From the NCBI RefSeq assembly GCF_001691415.1, contig NZ_LRRR01000018.1:23119-87118 (forward strand): a DNA stretch of 64,000 nucleotides. Direction: 5' to 3'. Both the position numbers and the translations under genes were made by a program. This document shows, piece after piece, positions 35,706 through 44,805 of the stretch; the stretch's first letter is position 1, and each line of letters begins with the position of its first letter. Below the pieces are notes generated by a model. It ran no database searches, was not told the origin of the DNA, and was given only the letters and a program-made list of their open reading frames with translations. Origin of the DNA: Pararhodobacter sp. CCB-MM2. GTDB lineage: Bacteria > Pseudomonadota > Alphaproteobacteria > Rhodobacterales > Rhodobacteraceae.

Positions 35706-37493
35706 ATGGCAACTTCTGAATACGAAAATTCAGAGCAATTGGACGTCATGAACGCCAATCTGGCGAAGATCGAGGCCCTGACTCAACGGCTGATTGCTGC
35801 GTTTGCGAAGAAGCAGGTGCAGCGGACCGATCTGCAGGCTCCGGATCCGTCGATCTACCTGCGCGCCGCTTCGTCCTATTGGAACGAGATGGTCACCAAT
35901 CCCTCCAAGGTGATCGAGCAGCAGGTGGCCTATTGGGGCAAGACGCTGAAGCACTTCGCCGAAGCGCAGGAGGCCCTGCGCACGGGTCAGCTCGCCGCGC
36001 CCGAGGATCACACCCCCGACGACAAGCGCTTCACCAACCCGTTGTGGAAGACGCATCCCTATTTCAACTACATCAAGCAGCAGTATCTGATGTCGTCCGA
36101 AGCCATCGAGAAGGCCATCGACGAGCTGGACACGCTGGACGCGCGCGAAAAGCGGCGGCTGGAATATTTCGGGCGGCAGATCATCGATATGATGGCGCCG
36201 ACGAACTTCCTCGGCACCAACCCGGACGCCTTGATGCGCGCGGTCGAGACCGAGGGGGCGAGCCTCGTCAAAGGCTTGGAGAACCTCGTGCGGGATATCG
36301 AGGCCAACAGCGGCGACTTGCTGGTGACGCTGGCCGATCGTGATGCCTTCAAGGTCGGCGGCAATATCGGCACCTCGGAAGGGGCGGTGGTGTTCCGCAA
36401 CCGCATGTTCGAGCTGATCCAGTACAAGCCGCAGACCGAGCAGGTGCGCGAGACGCCGCTGCTGATCTTCCCGCCCTGGATCAACAAGTTCTACATCCTC
36501 GACCTGAAGCCGCAGAACAGCCTGATCAAGTGGATCGTCGAGCAGGGCTACACGCTTTATGTCGTGAGCTGGGTCAACCCGAATGCCGCCTATGCCGATG
36601 TCGGCATGGATACCTATGTGCAGGAAGGCTATCTGGAAGCCGTCGCCAAGGTGAAGGAGCTTTGCGGCGTCAAGGCGATCAACGTCATCGGCTATTGCAT
36701 CGCCGGCACGACGCTGGGCCTGACCCTGTCCCTGATGGACAAGCGCAAGGACAAGTCGATCAAGTCCGCGACCTTCTTCACCACGCTCACCGATTTCTCG
36801 GATCAGGGCGAGGTGGGGGTCTTCCTCGAGGATGATTTCGTCGACGGGATCGAGGCCGAGGCCGATGAGAAGGGCTATCTGCACTCGTATTACATGACCA
36901 AGACGTTCAGCTACCTGCGCTCGAACGACCTGATCTACGCGCCCGCGATCCGCAGCTACATGATGGGCGAGGCCCCGCCGGCTTTCGACCTCTTGTTCTG
37001 GAACGGCGATGGCACCAACTTGCCGGGGCGCATGGTGGTGGAGTATCTGCGCGGCCTCTGCCAACGGGACGAATTCGCCTCCACCGGCTACGACCTGCTG
37101 GGCGAGAAGGTGACTCTGGAGGGGGTGAAGGTGCCGCTTTGCGCCGTGGCCTGCGAGACGGACCACATTGCCGCGTGGCGCTCCAGCTTCCGGGGCGTGT
37201 CGAAGATGGGATCGACCAACAAGACCTTCATCCTGTCCGAGAGCGGCCATATCGCCGGCATCGTCAACCCGCCGTCGAAGAAGAAATACGGCCATTACAC
37301 CTCGGATCACCCGATTGACGGCGACCCTGAGGCCTGGAAGGCAGAGGCGGAATACCATCAGGGCTCGTGGTGGCCGCGCTGGGAGGAATGGCTGCGCAGC
37401 CGTTCGGGCAAGCTGATTCCGGCCCGTCCGCTTCCCGATTCGGTGTTGGCTCCGGCGCCGGGAACCTATGTGAGCGCAAATCCGAACGCTTGA
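35706..37493 (+). CDS. phaC: Class I poly(R)-hydroxyalkanoate synthase
   Basis: A 595-residue class I PHA synthase that polymerises (R)-3-hydroxybutyryl-CoA at the granule surface. The catalytic triad is Cys331 in the lipase-like box GYCIAG, Asp486 in ETDHIAAW and His515 in ESGHIAGIVNPP. The N-terminal domain (about 1-200) has the PhaC block NPLWKTHPYFNYIKQQYLM, and PPWINKFYILDL precedes the core. Conserved Trp residues around DFSDQGEV and FWNGDGTNLPG are present. It is transcribed away from phaZ and followed by phaP. Both promoters carry CTGC-N3-GCAG sites. Confidence 0.97.
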   Translation: MATSEYENSEQLDVMNANLAKIEALTQRLIAAFAKKQVQRTDLQAPDPSIYLRAASSYWNEMVTNPSKVIEQQVAYWGKTLKHFAEAQEALRTGQLAAPEDHTPDDKRFTNPLWKTHPYFNYIKQQYLMSSEAIEKAIDELDTLDAREKRRLEYFGRQIIDMMAPTNFLGTNPDALMRAVETEGASLVKGLENLVRDIEANSGDLLVTLADRDAFKVGGNIGTSEGAVVFRNRMFELIQYKPQTEQVRETPLLIFPPWINKFYILDLKPQNSLIKWIVEQGYTLYVVSWVNPNAAYADVGMDTYVQEGYLEAVAKVKELCGVKAINVIGYCIAGTTLGLTLSLMDKRKDKSIKSATFFTTLTDFSDQGEVGVFLEDDFVDGIEAEADEKGYLHSYYMTKTFSYLRSNDLIYAPAIRSYMMGEAPPAFDLLFWNGDGTNLPGRMVVEYLRGLCQRDEFASTGYDLLGEKVTLEGVKVPLCAVACETDHIAAWRSSFRGVSKMGSTNKTFILSESGHIAGIVNPPSKKKYGHYTSDHPIDGDPEAWKAEAEYHQGSWWPRWEEWLRSRSGKLIPARPLPDSVLAPAPGTYVSANPNA

Positions 37494-37514
37494 TCAAGCA
37501 CTTGCCCAAAAATG

Positions 37515-37525
37515 CTGCAGCGCAG
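37515..37525. promoter_or_regulatory. PhaR-type operator 1 upstream of phaP
   Basis: CTGC-AGC-GCAG within TGCTGCAGCGCAGCA; the same core as before phaC. It lies 91 bases before the phaP start. Confidence 0.7.
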
Positions 37526-37543
37526 CAATGCCCCCTTGATTTT

Positions 37544-37554
37544 CTGCGCTGCAG
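37544..37554. promoter_or_regulatory. PhaR-type operator 2 upstream of phaP
   Basis: CTGC-GCT-GCAG, a second perfect site 29 bases (nearly three helical turns) after the first, which would suit cooperative binding. Confidence 0.7.
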
Positions 37555-37615
37555 CATGCATATTCTCCTCATACGCAAGACCCGGATCATCGGGTCGCGG
37601 GCAAGGAGAGAGACC

Positions 37616-38095
37616 ATGGCCAAGACCGATTTCACCAAAGTCATGCAGGACATGATGGGCGCGTTCCCGATCGACACCAAAGCGATGCAGGATGCGTTCA
37701 AGACCCAGGCTGCCCTGGGCGAGAAGATGAGCAAGGTTGTTCTGGAAGCCGCCGAGAAATCGGCCGAAGTTTCGAACAAGTGGACCAAAGCCACCCTCGC
37801 CAAGATCGGCGAAGTCTCGACCGTCAAGGAAGAGGCCACCGACTACGCGAAAGCCTACACCGATTTCGCTTCGACCTCGGCCGAAATGGCTGCCGAGCAC
37901 ATGTCGGCCTTCGCCGAGATCGCCAAGCGCGTCCAGATGGACACCGTCGAGCTGATGATGGCGGCTGGCAAGGACATGTCGGCTGACGCGACCGCTGCCG
38001 TGCAGAAGGCTACCGCCGACATGACCGCTGCGGCCAAGAAGGCTCAGGACGAGATGACCGCTGCGACCAAGAAAGCGACCGCCGCCGCCAAGTAA
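37616..38095 (+). CDS. phaP: Phasin (PHB granule protein)
   Basis: A 159-residue phasin starting MAKTDFTKVMQDMMGAF. It is almost wholly helical and Ala/Lys-rich: amphipathic helices cover the granule, and the C terminus is a heptad-like tail of repeating ATKKA and AAKKA blocks. Phasins coat PHB granules and set their size and number. The start at 37616 follows AAGGAGAG. Two PhaR operators precede it and a strong terminator follows, so it is monocistronic and probably highly expressed when PHB forms. Confidence 0.93.
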   Translation: MAKTDFTKVMQDMMGAFPIDTKAMQDAFKTQAALGEKMSKVVLEAAEKSAEVSNKWTKATLAKIGEVSTVKEEATDYAKAYTDFASTSAEMAAEHMSAFAEIAKRVQMDTVELMMAAGKDMSADATAAVQKATADMTAAAKKAQDEMTAATKKATAAAK

Positions 38096-38146
38096 GGCTG
38101 CGACTGGATCGGACGGCCCCGCTTCCTCCCAGACGGTGGCCGCCAA

Positions 38147-38175
38147 GGGCGAGCTTCGGCTCGCCCTTTTCTTTT
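38147..38175 (+). terminator. Rho-independent terminator of phaP
   Basis: GGGCGAGC (38147-38154), tetraloop TTCG, GCTCGCCC (38159-38166), then TTTTCTTTT. The stem is perfect. Confidence 0.92.
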
Positions 38176-38327
38176 GCCCCCCCTTTTCTTTTGCGTGGCG
38201 TCCTGATCTTGGGGGACACGCCGGGGTTGTGCAGGTGCCGCATCCAGTTGGCGCCCCTTTTTTCATCGCTTTTCCCTTGGCTTGCGAAGAAATTTGTTTC
38301 GCGGCGCACATTCCGGGTCTAGTCTCG

Positions 38328-38338
38328 CTGCAATGCAA
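38328..38338. promoter_or_regulatory. Near-consensus PhaR site before phaR
   Basis: CTGC-AAT-GCAA matches CTGC-N3-GCAG at all but the last base, 26 bases before the phaR start. It would allow autoregulation. Confidence 0.45.
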
Positions 38339-38363
38339 TATCGACAACCCGGGGGAGTCAGCC

Positions 38364-38939
38364 GTGTCCGAGACCGAAAAGCCGCTCTTGATCAAGCGCT
38401 ATGCCTCTCGCCGCCTCTACAACACTGAAAGCAGCGATTACGTCACGCTCGAGGATATCGCGGGTTTCATCCGCGACGGCCGCGAGGTGCAGATCGTCGA
38501 TCTGAAGACCGGGGATGACCTGACGCGGCAATACCTGTTGCAGATCGTCGCCGACCACGAAAGCCGGGGCGAGAATGTGCTGCCGCTGGAGGTTCTGACC
38601 GACCTCGTGCGCAGCTATACCCAGCAGGCGCAGAGCGTCGTGCCGCAGTTTCTGGCCATGTCCTTCGAGATGCTGAAGGAAGGTCCGAAACTGGCCGAGC
38701 AGATGAGCGCGATCAATCCGATGATGGCGCAGATGGCGAAGATGCCCGGCTTTGCGGAGATGCAGCGCCAGCAGGCCGCCTTCATGGAGAGCATGATGTC
38801 CAGCTGGCAGAACATGCCGGGCATGGCCGCCGGTGAGTCGGCCGAGTCCGAAACCCCTGAGGGGGGCGACGAGGATCTGACCGCGATTCGCCGTCAACTG
38901 GCGGCGCTGGAGGCCAAGCTCAGCAAGATGGGCAAATAA
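38364..38939 (+). CDS. phaR: PHB synthesis repressor PhaR
   Basis: The protein has 191 residues from a GTG start at 38364, which has GGGGGAG 7 bases upstream and begins the family sequence (SETEKPLLIKRYASRRLYNT). The N-terminal PHB_acc_N DNA-binding domain covers about 8-68, and the PHB-binding domain follows (LEVLTDLVRSYTQQAQSVVP). The C terminus is acidic and ends in a Lys-rich helix. PhaR represses phaP and related genes until it is titrated by nascent PHB. The CTGC-N3-GCAG sites before phaC and phaP and the variant before phaR itself fit this circuit. Confidence 0.95.
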   Translation: MSETEKPLLIKRYASRRLYNTESSDYVTLEDIAGFIRDGREVQIVDLKTGDDLTRQYLLQIVADHESRGENVLPLEVLTDLVRSYTQQAQSVVPQFLAMSFEMLKEGPKLAEQMSAINPMMAQMAKMPGFAEMQRQQAAFMESMMSSWQNMPGMAAGESAESETPEGGDEDLTAIRRQLAALEAKLSKMGK

Positions 38940-38962
38940 TCCACCCGCAACGGCTGGAATGA

Positions 38963-38992
38963 AAAACGCCGGTCCCGAGGGGCCGGCGTTTT
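38963..38992. terminator. Bidirectional terminator between phaR and the RamA-like gene
   Basis: AAAACGCCGG (38963-38972) pairs with CCGGCGTTTT (38983-38992) around a GC-rich loop. It lies between convergent stop codons and has T runs on both strands. Confidence 0.85.
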
Positions 38993-39005
38993 CTTGTCTC
39001 GCGAC

Positions 39006-41039
39006 TCAGCGGCGACGGCGCCGCCCGCCCTCGCCACCGCCGCCGGTGTTGTGGCTGACCTGCGGCAGGGTGACGATGGTCGACAGGTTCGGGAAGCTGT
39101 CCACGGCATGCGGCAGCGCCGAGGCGTTGACGAAATGCTCCTGAAAGCGCGGCTCAATCGCCGTCTCGACCTTGTGGATCTGCTTCACCTGCGCCTCGAT
39201 CGCGGCGCGGGCAGCCACGTTGCATAGGGCAATCCGCGCCCCGGTGCCGGCCGCGTTGCCGGCGCTGGTCACGTTCTCCAGCGGGCAATCCGGGATCATC
39301 CCAAGCACCATCGCGTGCTTGGCGCTGATGTGCGCCCCAAAGGCCCCGGCCAAGGTGACGTGGTTCACATGGTCCACGCCCATCTCGTCCATGAGCAGCC
39401 GCGCACCGGCGTACAGCGCCGATTTCGCCAGCTGGATCGCGCGGATATCGCCCTGCATCACCGTGATGCGCGGACCGTTCTGGGCCGAGCCATCGTGGAT
39501 CAGGTAGCTGAAGGTGCGGCCATGCGGTTCGCACCGCGCGGTGCCCGTCTGCTCGGGGTTGCCGATCAGACCGGCGGCGTCGACGATGCCGGCCATGCGC
39601 ATCTCGGCCACCGCCTCGATGATGCCCGAGCCACAGATGCCGGTGACGCCGGTCTTCTCCGTCGCGGCCGCGAAGCCCTCGTCATCCGACCACAGCTCGC
39701 AACCGATGACGCGGAAGCGGGGCTCCTTGGTGACCGGGTCGATCTCGATCCGTTCGATGGCGCCGGGGGCGGCGCGCTGGCCGCTGGAAATCTGCGCGCC
39801 CTCAAACGCCGGGCCGGTGGGCGAGGAACAGGCCAGCACGCGGGTTTTGTTGCCCAGAAGGATCTCGGCATTGGTGCCTACGTCGACGATCAACGTCAGA
39901 TCGTCCTTCTCCTGCGGCGCCTCGGACAGGGCGACGGCGGCGGCATCCGCGCCGACATGGCCCGCGATGCAGGGCAGGGTGTAGAGCCGCGCCTCGGCGT
40001 TCAGCGCGGTCAGCTCCACGTCCCGCGCGGGCAGCGACAGCGAGGACGAGGTCGCCAGCGCGAAGGGCGCCTGACCCAGTTCGACCGGGTCGATGCCGAG
40101 GAAAAGGTGGTGCATCACCGGGTTGCAGACGACCACGGTTTCCATGATCGCCGAGGGGTCGATCCCGGCTTCCGCCGCGACGGTCTGTGCCAGCGCGTTT
40201 ATCGACAGGCGCACGGCCTTGGTCATCTCGACATCACCGCCGGGGTTCATCATCGCATAGGAGACGCGGCTCATCAGATCCTCGCCGAAGCGGATCTGCG
40301 GGTTCATGATCCCGCCCGAGGCCAGCACTTCGCCAGTGCGCAGGTCACACAGATGCGCGGCGATCGTGGTCGAGCCGAGGTCGATCGCCAGACCGGCCAG
40401 CGCGCCCTCATACAGCCCGGGGAAGACATCAAGCAGCTTCGCCGTGCCACCGTGATGGTCGCGGAACACGGCGGCGGTCACCGCCCAATTGCCTTTGCGC
40501 AGAACGGTTTGCAGCTTGCGCAGGACGGCCGGACCGGCCTCGATCCCGGCGATCTGCCATTGGGCCTCCAGCGCCTGCGCGAGGCGCTCCAGATCGCCCG
40601 AGGGCTCGTGCATGTCGGGCTCGGCCACCTCGACATAGAACAAGCGGGTGGCCGGATCCATGGCGACGGCGCGGGCCGAGGCGGCCTTGCGCACCACCTG
40701 CCGGTGCAGTTGGCTTTCGGGCGGCACGTCGATTACCACGTCGCCCTGGATCTTCGCCTGACAGCCCAAACGGCGGCCGTCGATCATGCCGCGCTTGTCC
40801 TTGTAGCGCTGCTCGACGGCGTTCCAGTCGGACAACGCGTCGGGGGCCACGGTCACGCCATGCTTGGGGAAGGCGCCGACGCCGGGCGTCACCTGGCATT
40901 TGGAGCAAATGCCCCGCCCGCCGCAGACCGAATCGAGGTCCACGCCCAATTGCCGTGCGGCGGTCAGGACCGGAGTGCCGGTCGGAAACCGCCCGCGCTT
41001 GCCCGAAGGCGTGAAGATCACCAGCGCGTCGTCTGCCAT
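39006..41039 (-). CDS. RamA-like corrinoid-protein reductive activase (2Fe-2S plus ASKHA domain)
   Basis: A 677-residue protein of the DUF4445/RACE group that reductively reactivates Co(II) corrinoid proteins with ATP. An N-terminal 2Fe-2S domain has Cys39, Cys45, Cys48 and Cys93. A linker domain (about 100-215) leads to an ASKHA ATPase-like region (LAGLAIDLGSTTIAAHLC; LIVDVGTNAEILLGN; TGICGSGIIEAVAEM; HVTLAGAFGAHISAKHAM). The C terminus is a Gly/Arg-rich tail. The 2Fe-2S form is typical of bacterial methyltransferase systems, so it probably serves corrinoid methyltransfer with the mttB-like gene at 13.9 kb. The ATG at 41039 is preferred; an upstream TTG at 41054 is possible. Confidence 0.88.
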   Translation of the reverse strand: MADDALVIFTPSGKRGRFPTGTPVLTAARQLGVDLDSVCGGRGICSKCQVTPGVGAFPKHGVTVAPDALSDWNAVEQRYKDKRGMIDGRRLGCQAKIQGDVVIDVPPESQLHRQVVRKAASARAVAMDPATRLFYVEVAEPDMHEPSGDLERLAQALEAQWQIAGIEAGPAVLRKLQTVLRKGNWAVTAAVFRDHHGGTAKLLDVFPGLYEGALAGLAIDLGSTTIAAHLCDLRTGEVLASGGIMNPQIRFGEDLMSRVSYAMMNPGGDVEMTKAVRLSINALAQTVAAEAGIDPSAIMETVVVCNPVMHHLFLGIDPVELGQAPFALATSSSLSLPARDVELTALNAEARLYTLPCIAGHVGADAAAVALSEAPQEKDDLTLIVDVGTNAEILLGNKTRVLACSSPTGPAFEGAQISSGQRAAPGAIERIEIDPVTKEPRFRVIGCELWSDDEGFAAATEKTGVTGICGSGIIEAVAEMRMAGIVDAAGLIGNPEQTGTARCEPHGRTFSYLIHDGSAQNGPRITVMQGDIRAIQLAKSALYAGARLLMDEMGVDHVNHVTLAGAFGAHISAKHAMVLGMIPDCPLENVTSAGNAAGTGARIALCNVAARAAIEAQVKQIHKVETAIEPRFQEHFVNASALPHAVDSFPNLSTIVTLPQVSHNTGGGGEGGRRRRR

Positions 41040-41141
41040 GTCTGTGCCGTCCAATCCTGACTTTCCGCCGCACCATACCCCGCGGGGCGCCAGCGGAAAG
41101 AGGGAATGACGACTTCGGCCGTTCGGAAAGCGACCGGTCCC

Positions 41142-41492
41142 TCAGACGTCGGTAGCGGGCGGCGGCGGGGTGACGCTGTCGGCCAGCAGGCGGGCCTCGG
41201 CGATGAGGGCGATCAGCACCTCGACATGCTGGGCGGCACGCCACGGCAGGCCCGCCTCCTGCGGGGGCAGGGTGCGCGCCTCCTCGTGCCGCGCCTCCAG
41301 CGCGATGAGTTGGCGCAGGGTGGCGACGCCGGGCGCGGGCGTTGCCGGCAGCCGCAGCACGCGCTTGAGCATGGTCTCGCGCCGATAGTCCTGCGTGCCG
41401 AACCGCGCCGAGCGCAGCAGCAGCTTCGGCCGGCGCAGCGTGGTCAGCTGGGCCAGGGTCGTCATCGCGGAGTGGGTGGAATAGCAGCTCAT
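41142..41492 (-). CDS. DUF6477 family protein
   Basis: A 116-residue helical protein resembling the DUF6477 family of Rhodobacterales: LTTLRRPKLLLRSARFGTQDY, RLPATPAPGVATLRQLIALE and WRAAQHVEVLIALIAEARLL. The function is unknown. The start at 41492 follows GGGAGAG. It lies 102 bases upstream of the RamA-like gene on the same strand and is divergent from a DUF6456 gene with a 269-base gap. Confidence 0.75.
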   Translation of the reverse strand: MSCYSTHSAMTTLAQLTTLRRPKLLLRSARFGTQDYRRETMLKRVLRLPATPAPGVATLRQLIALEARHEEARTLPPQEAGLPWRAAQHVEVLIALIAEARLLADSVTPPPPATDV

Positions 41493-41761
41493 CGGGTCTC
41501 TCCCTCGTACTGGAACCGTCGCAGGAGGCCATCATGCCACGGCCCAAAGGGGTGTTGCGTTGCCCAGCGGTGCACCGTGCGCCCCGTTCAGCAAAGATTG
41601 TCGGGAAATTGGCAACCTTTCCCCATCGCTTGGTTAAGGAACCAGTAAGGAATGCACCTCTAGGTTGATCTTGTTCACATTTCGGAAACTAATCCCGCCG
41701 GGGTGTTACGAGCAGGTCACCAGTGATGCGTGCGAGGGCTGTTTTCTGTTTGGGGGGCCCG

Positions 41762-42790
41762 ATGACCGCCAATATCAAACCACTCGACCAGCTGCCTGAC
41801 TGGGTGCCCTCTGCGGTGCGTTTGTACCTGACCCATACCGAGGGCGGGCGCTCGCTGCGGGACATCGCGCGGGAAGAGGGGGTGCATGCCTCGACCGTGC
41901 TGCGTCAGGTCCGCCGGTTCGAGAACCGTCGCGACGATCCCTTGGTGGACGGGGCCCTGGGCCGCCTGCGCCAGTCCGACACCACGCCCGAGGCCGCGAA
42001 TGCCAAGGGCAGCCCGATGCCACAGGGCGAGGATGCGCTCGACGCCGAAGCGCGCCGCCTGCTGCCCCGTCTGGCCGAGGCGGGCGCGCTGCTGGTGGTC
42101 GCGCCCGACATGGCCCGCGCCGTCGTGCTGCGCGAGGGGCCGTCCGGCACCAGCCGTCTGGCCGTTCTTGACCGCCCGGTGGCCGAGGCCTTCGCCTTGC
42201 GGGAATGGATCGCCTGTCAGCAATCCGGTCGCGTCCTGCGCTACGAGATCACCGGCGCGGGCCGCGCCACCCTTCGGCGCCTTCTGGGAGAGGCCGAGCC
42301 CCCCGTGCGCCGCGCCGCGGTCGGCATGGACGAGGAAGACCAGCGCCGCACGCGCCCGGTCACGATCGAAAGCCCGATCACCGCGCTGGCCCGGCGCCGC
42401 GACCGTGATGGCCAGCCGTTCCTGACGCCCGATCTGGTCCACGCCGCCGAGCGCCTGCGCGAGGATTTCGAAGCCGCGCAGGCGGGGCCTCGGGTGACAC
42501 AGGACTGGGAGCGTTTTCTCTCCGGCCCGTCACGCGGGGCCGGGGGCAGGGCCGCGCCCATCCCCGGCGCCTCCGCCGCGCGCGACCGGGTCGCCGCCGC
42601 GTTGCGGGAGCTCGGGCCGGGCCTCGCGGATATGGCGCTGCGCTGCTGCTGCTACATGGAGGGGCTGGAGACCGCCGAGAGACGCCTTGGCTGGTCGGCA
42701 AGCTCTGGCAAGATCGTCCTGCGTATCGCGCTGCTCCGCCTCAAGCGGCACTACGATGATCTGGGCGAGGAAGGGATGATGATCGGCTGA
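41762..42790 (+). CDS. DUF6456 protein with N-terminal helix-turn-helix
   Basis: A 342-residue protein. The N terminus has a helix-turn-helix of resolvase/CRP-like type (GRSLRDIAREEGVHASTVLRQVRRFE), and the C terminus is the DUF6456 domain (ESPITALARRRDRDGQPFLT; LVHAAERLREDFEAAQAGPR; YMEGLETAERRLGWSASSGK; LLRLKRHYDDL). The family is common in alphaproteobacteria and is probably a DNA-binding regulator. The start at 41762 is preferred because the conserved sequence begins there, although an in-frame ATG lies at 41723. A CtrA-like half-perfect site (TTAA-N7-GTAA) lies at 41634-41648. Confidence 0.8.
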   Translation: MTANIKPLDQLPDWVPSAVRLYLTHTEGGRSLRDIAREEGVHASTVLRQVRRFENRRDDPLVDGALGRLRQSDTTPEAANAKGSPMPQGEDALDAEARRLLPRLAEAGALLVVAPDMARAVVLREGPSGTSRLAVLDRPVAEAFALREWIACQQSGRVLRYEITGAGRATLRRLLGEAEPPVRRAAVGMDEEDQRRTRPVTIESPITALARRRDRDGQPFLTPDLVHAAERLREDFEAAQAGPRVTQDWERFLSGPSRGAGGRAAPIPGASAARDRVAAALRELGPGLADMALRCCCYMEGLETAERRLGWSASSGKIVLRIALLRLKRHYDDLGEEGMMIG

Positions 42791-42893
42791 ACGTCAGTCA
42801 AATAGCCTGATGTTCGAAAAGTGACAGTTTGGTCCTCGGATCACCGCGAGTTAGGCTAGATTAGGTTGGATTAGTACCAGTCGGCTGCGCTGT

Positions 42894-42946
42894 CTTTGTG
42901 CTCTAAATATCCTCGGGAGGGTCCGGGAGGGCGAAGCGCCTCCCGG
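42894..42946 (+). repeat. Convergent-gene hairpin repeat, copy 2
   Basis: CTTTGTGCTCTAAATATCC (42894-42912) is followed by a hairpin CCGGGAGG...CCTCCCGG (42923-42946). The 19-base head is repeated, with one change, in reverse at 48292-48310. It lies between the converging DUF6456 and trpD genes. Confidence 0.75.
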
Positions 42947-42960
42947 TCCACCGACTGGCC

Positions 42961-43977
42961 TCAAGCGACCGGCATCATCGCGGCGAGCGCGTTGACCTTG
43001 CCCATCGCAGCCCCGGAATTCAGCGCCTCACGCGCGATCCCGACACCTTCCTTCAGATCCGTCGCCTTGTCCGCAACGACCAGAGCCGCCGCTGCGTTCA
43101 ACAGCACCGCGTCGCGATAGGCGGCACGTCCGCCACCCGACAGAACCGCCTTAAGCTCGGCCGCGTTCTCGACGGGATCGCCACCCAGAAGGTCCTCGAA
43201 GGGATGGACCGGCAGGCCGGCATCCTCGGGATGCACGGTGAATTCCGTCAGCGTGCCATGTTCCAGCGCCACGACCATCGAGGGCTCGGCGATCGACAGC
43301 TCGTCCGTGCCATCGCCGCCATGCACCAGCCAGGCTTTCTCGGACCCGAGCGCGAGCAGCACCTCGGCCATCGGCCGCACCAAAGCGGGCGAGAAGGTCC
43401 CGGTCAGCTGCCGTTTCACGCCCGCCGGGTTGGTCAGCGGGCCGAGGATGTTGAAGATCGTCCGCGTCCCCAGCTCGGTCCGGACGGGCCCGACATGGCG
43501 CATCGCCGGGTGGTGCATCGGCGCCATCATGAAACCCAGACCGGTCTCGCTGATCGCTTTCTGCACCTCGGGCGGGCCGACCATGACGTTGATGCCCAAG
43601 GCGCCCAAGGCATCCGCCGCGCCGGATTTCGACGACAGGTTGCGGTTGCCGTGCTTGGCCACGGTCACCCCCGCGCCGGCCACGACGAAGGCCGTTGCGG
43701 TCGAGATGTTCAGCGTGCCCTTGCCGTCGCCGCCGGTGCCGACGATGTCGATGGCCCCCGTCGGCGCTTTCACCGGCACGCAGCGCGCGCGCATCACAGC
43801 GGCGGCGGCGGCATATTCGTCGACCGTCTCGCCGCGCGTGCGCAGCGTCATCAGGAAGCCGCCCATCTGCGCGGGGGTCGCGTCGCCGGCGAAGAGGATC
43901 GAGAAGGCCTCCTCGGCCTCGGCGCGGGTCAGCGGGCGATCGACCGCCTTGGCGATCAGGGGCTTGAGGCCGCTCAT
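42961..43977 (-). CDS. trpD: Anthranilate phosphoribosyltransferase
   Basis: A 338-residue enzyme adding phosphoribose from PRPP to anthranilate, step two of tryptophan synthesis. The PRPP-binding motif [16 protein letters not shown] and the anthranilate site [20 protein letters not shown] are present, with [20 protein letters not shown] and [13 protein letters not shown]. Its start overlaps the trpG stop by four bases (ATGA), so the two are translationally coupled. The usual next gene, trpC, does not follow. A hairpin repeat and a convergent gene lie downstream. Confidence 0.97.
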   Translation of the reverse strand: MSGLKPLIAKAVDRPLTRAEAEEAFSILFAGDATPAQMGGFLMTLRTRGETVDEYAAAAAVMRARCVPVKAPTGAIDIVGTGGDGKGTLNISTATAFVVAGAGVTVAKHGNRNLSSKSGAADALGALGINVMVGPPEVQKAISETGLGFMMAPMHHPAMRHVGPVRTELGTRTIFNILGPLTNPAGVKRQLTGTFSPALVRPMAEVLLALGSEKAWLVHGGDGTDELSIAEPSMVVALEHGTLTEFTVHPEDAGLPVHPFEDLLGGDPVENAAELKAVLSGGGRAAYRDAVLLNAAAALVVADKATDLKEGVGIAREALNSGAAMGKVNALAAMMPVA

Positions 43978-44567
43978 GCCGCCACCACCCCGGCGACACC
44001 CGCCTCGGTCAGGAAGTTGCGCAGCATGGCGTGGCCGTGTTCCGAGGCAATGCTCTCGGGGTGGAATTGCACCCCCTCAATGGGCAGCTCCTTGTGGCGC
44101 AGGCCCATGATCATGCCCCCCTCCAACCAGGCGGTGACCTGCAGGCAATCCGGCAGGCTCTCACGCTCGACGATCAGCGAATGATAGCGCGTCGCCTGCA
44201 GCGGCGAGGGCAGGCCCGCGAAGACGCCGGCGCCTTCATGCAGGATGGTCCCCATCTTGCCGTGAACGATCTCGCCCGCGCGGACGACCTTCCCGCCGAA
44301 GGCCTGACCGATGGTCTGATGGCCGAGGCAGACCCCCATCAGCGGCGTCTTCGTCTCGGCCGCGGCGGCGACGAGCGGCAGGCAGATCCCGGCCTGATCC
44401 GGATCGCAGGGTCCCGGCGACAACACGATGGCGGTGGGGTTCATCGCCAGCGCCGCCTGCACGTCGAGGGCATCGTTGCGCTTCACCACCACCTCGGCGC
44501 CGAGCTCACCGAAGTAATGCACGAGGTTGTAGGTGAAGCTGTCGTAATTGTCGATCAGGAGCAGCAT
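43974..44567 (-). CDS. trpG: Anthranilate synthase component II (glutamine amidotransferase)
   Basis: A 197-residue class I glutamine amidotransferase that supplies ammonia to TrpE. The oxyanion/nucleophile block is [15 protein letters not shown] (Cys-based), and [14 protein letters not shown] carries the catalytic His-Glu. The N terminus [20 protein letters not shown] sets the start at 44567. It is coupled to trpD by an ATGA overlap. trpE is not in the window. It may also serve as PabA. Confidence 0.96.
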   Translation of the reverse strand: MLLLIDNYDSFTYNLVHYFGELGAEVVVKRNDALDVQAALAMNPTAIVLSPGPCDPDQAGICLPLVAAAAETKTPLMGVCLGHQTIGQAFGGKVVRAGEIVHGKMGTILHEGAGVFAGLPSPLQATRYHSLIVERESLPDCLQVTAWLEGGMIMGLRHKELPIEGVQFHPESIASEHGHAMLRNFLTEAGVAGVVAA

Positions 44568-44805
44568 GGCGGGATCCGTCTGTCGGGGCCGTTGGGGACC
44601 ATGCGCGCGGCGCGGCACGGGCTGGGGTCTACATGCCTCTGCGTGGCGCATGGGGTCAAGCCCGTGGGGCCGCATCGGCGGCATTTGGCGCCTTGGAAAC
44701 AGGGGGGATGCGGCGTCCTTGGGGGTGCAAGCCTCGCCGCCACGCGGTATAAAAGCGCAAACGCGGGACAGCGTGCATCAGGACAGTCGGGGCAGCGAGG
44801 GGAAG

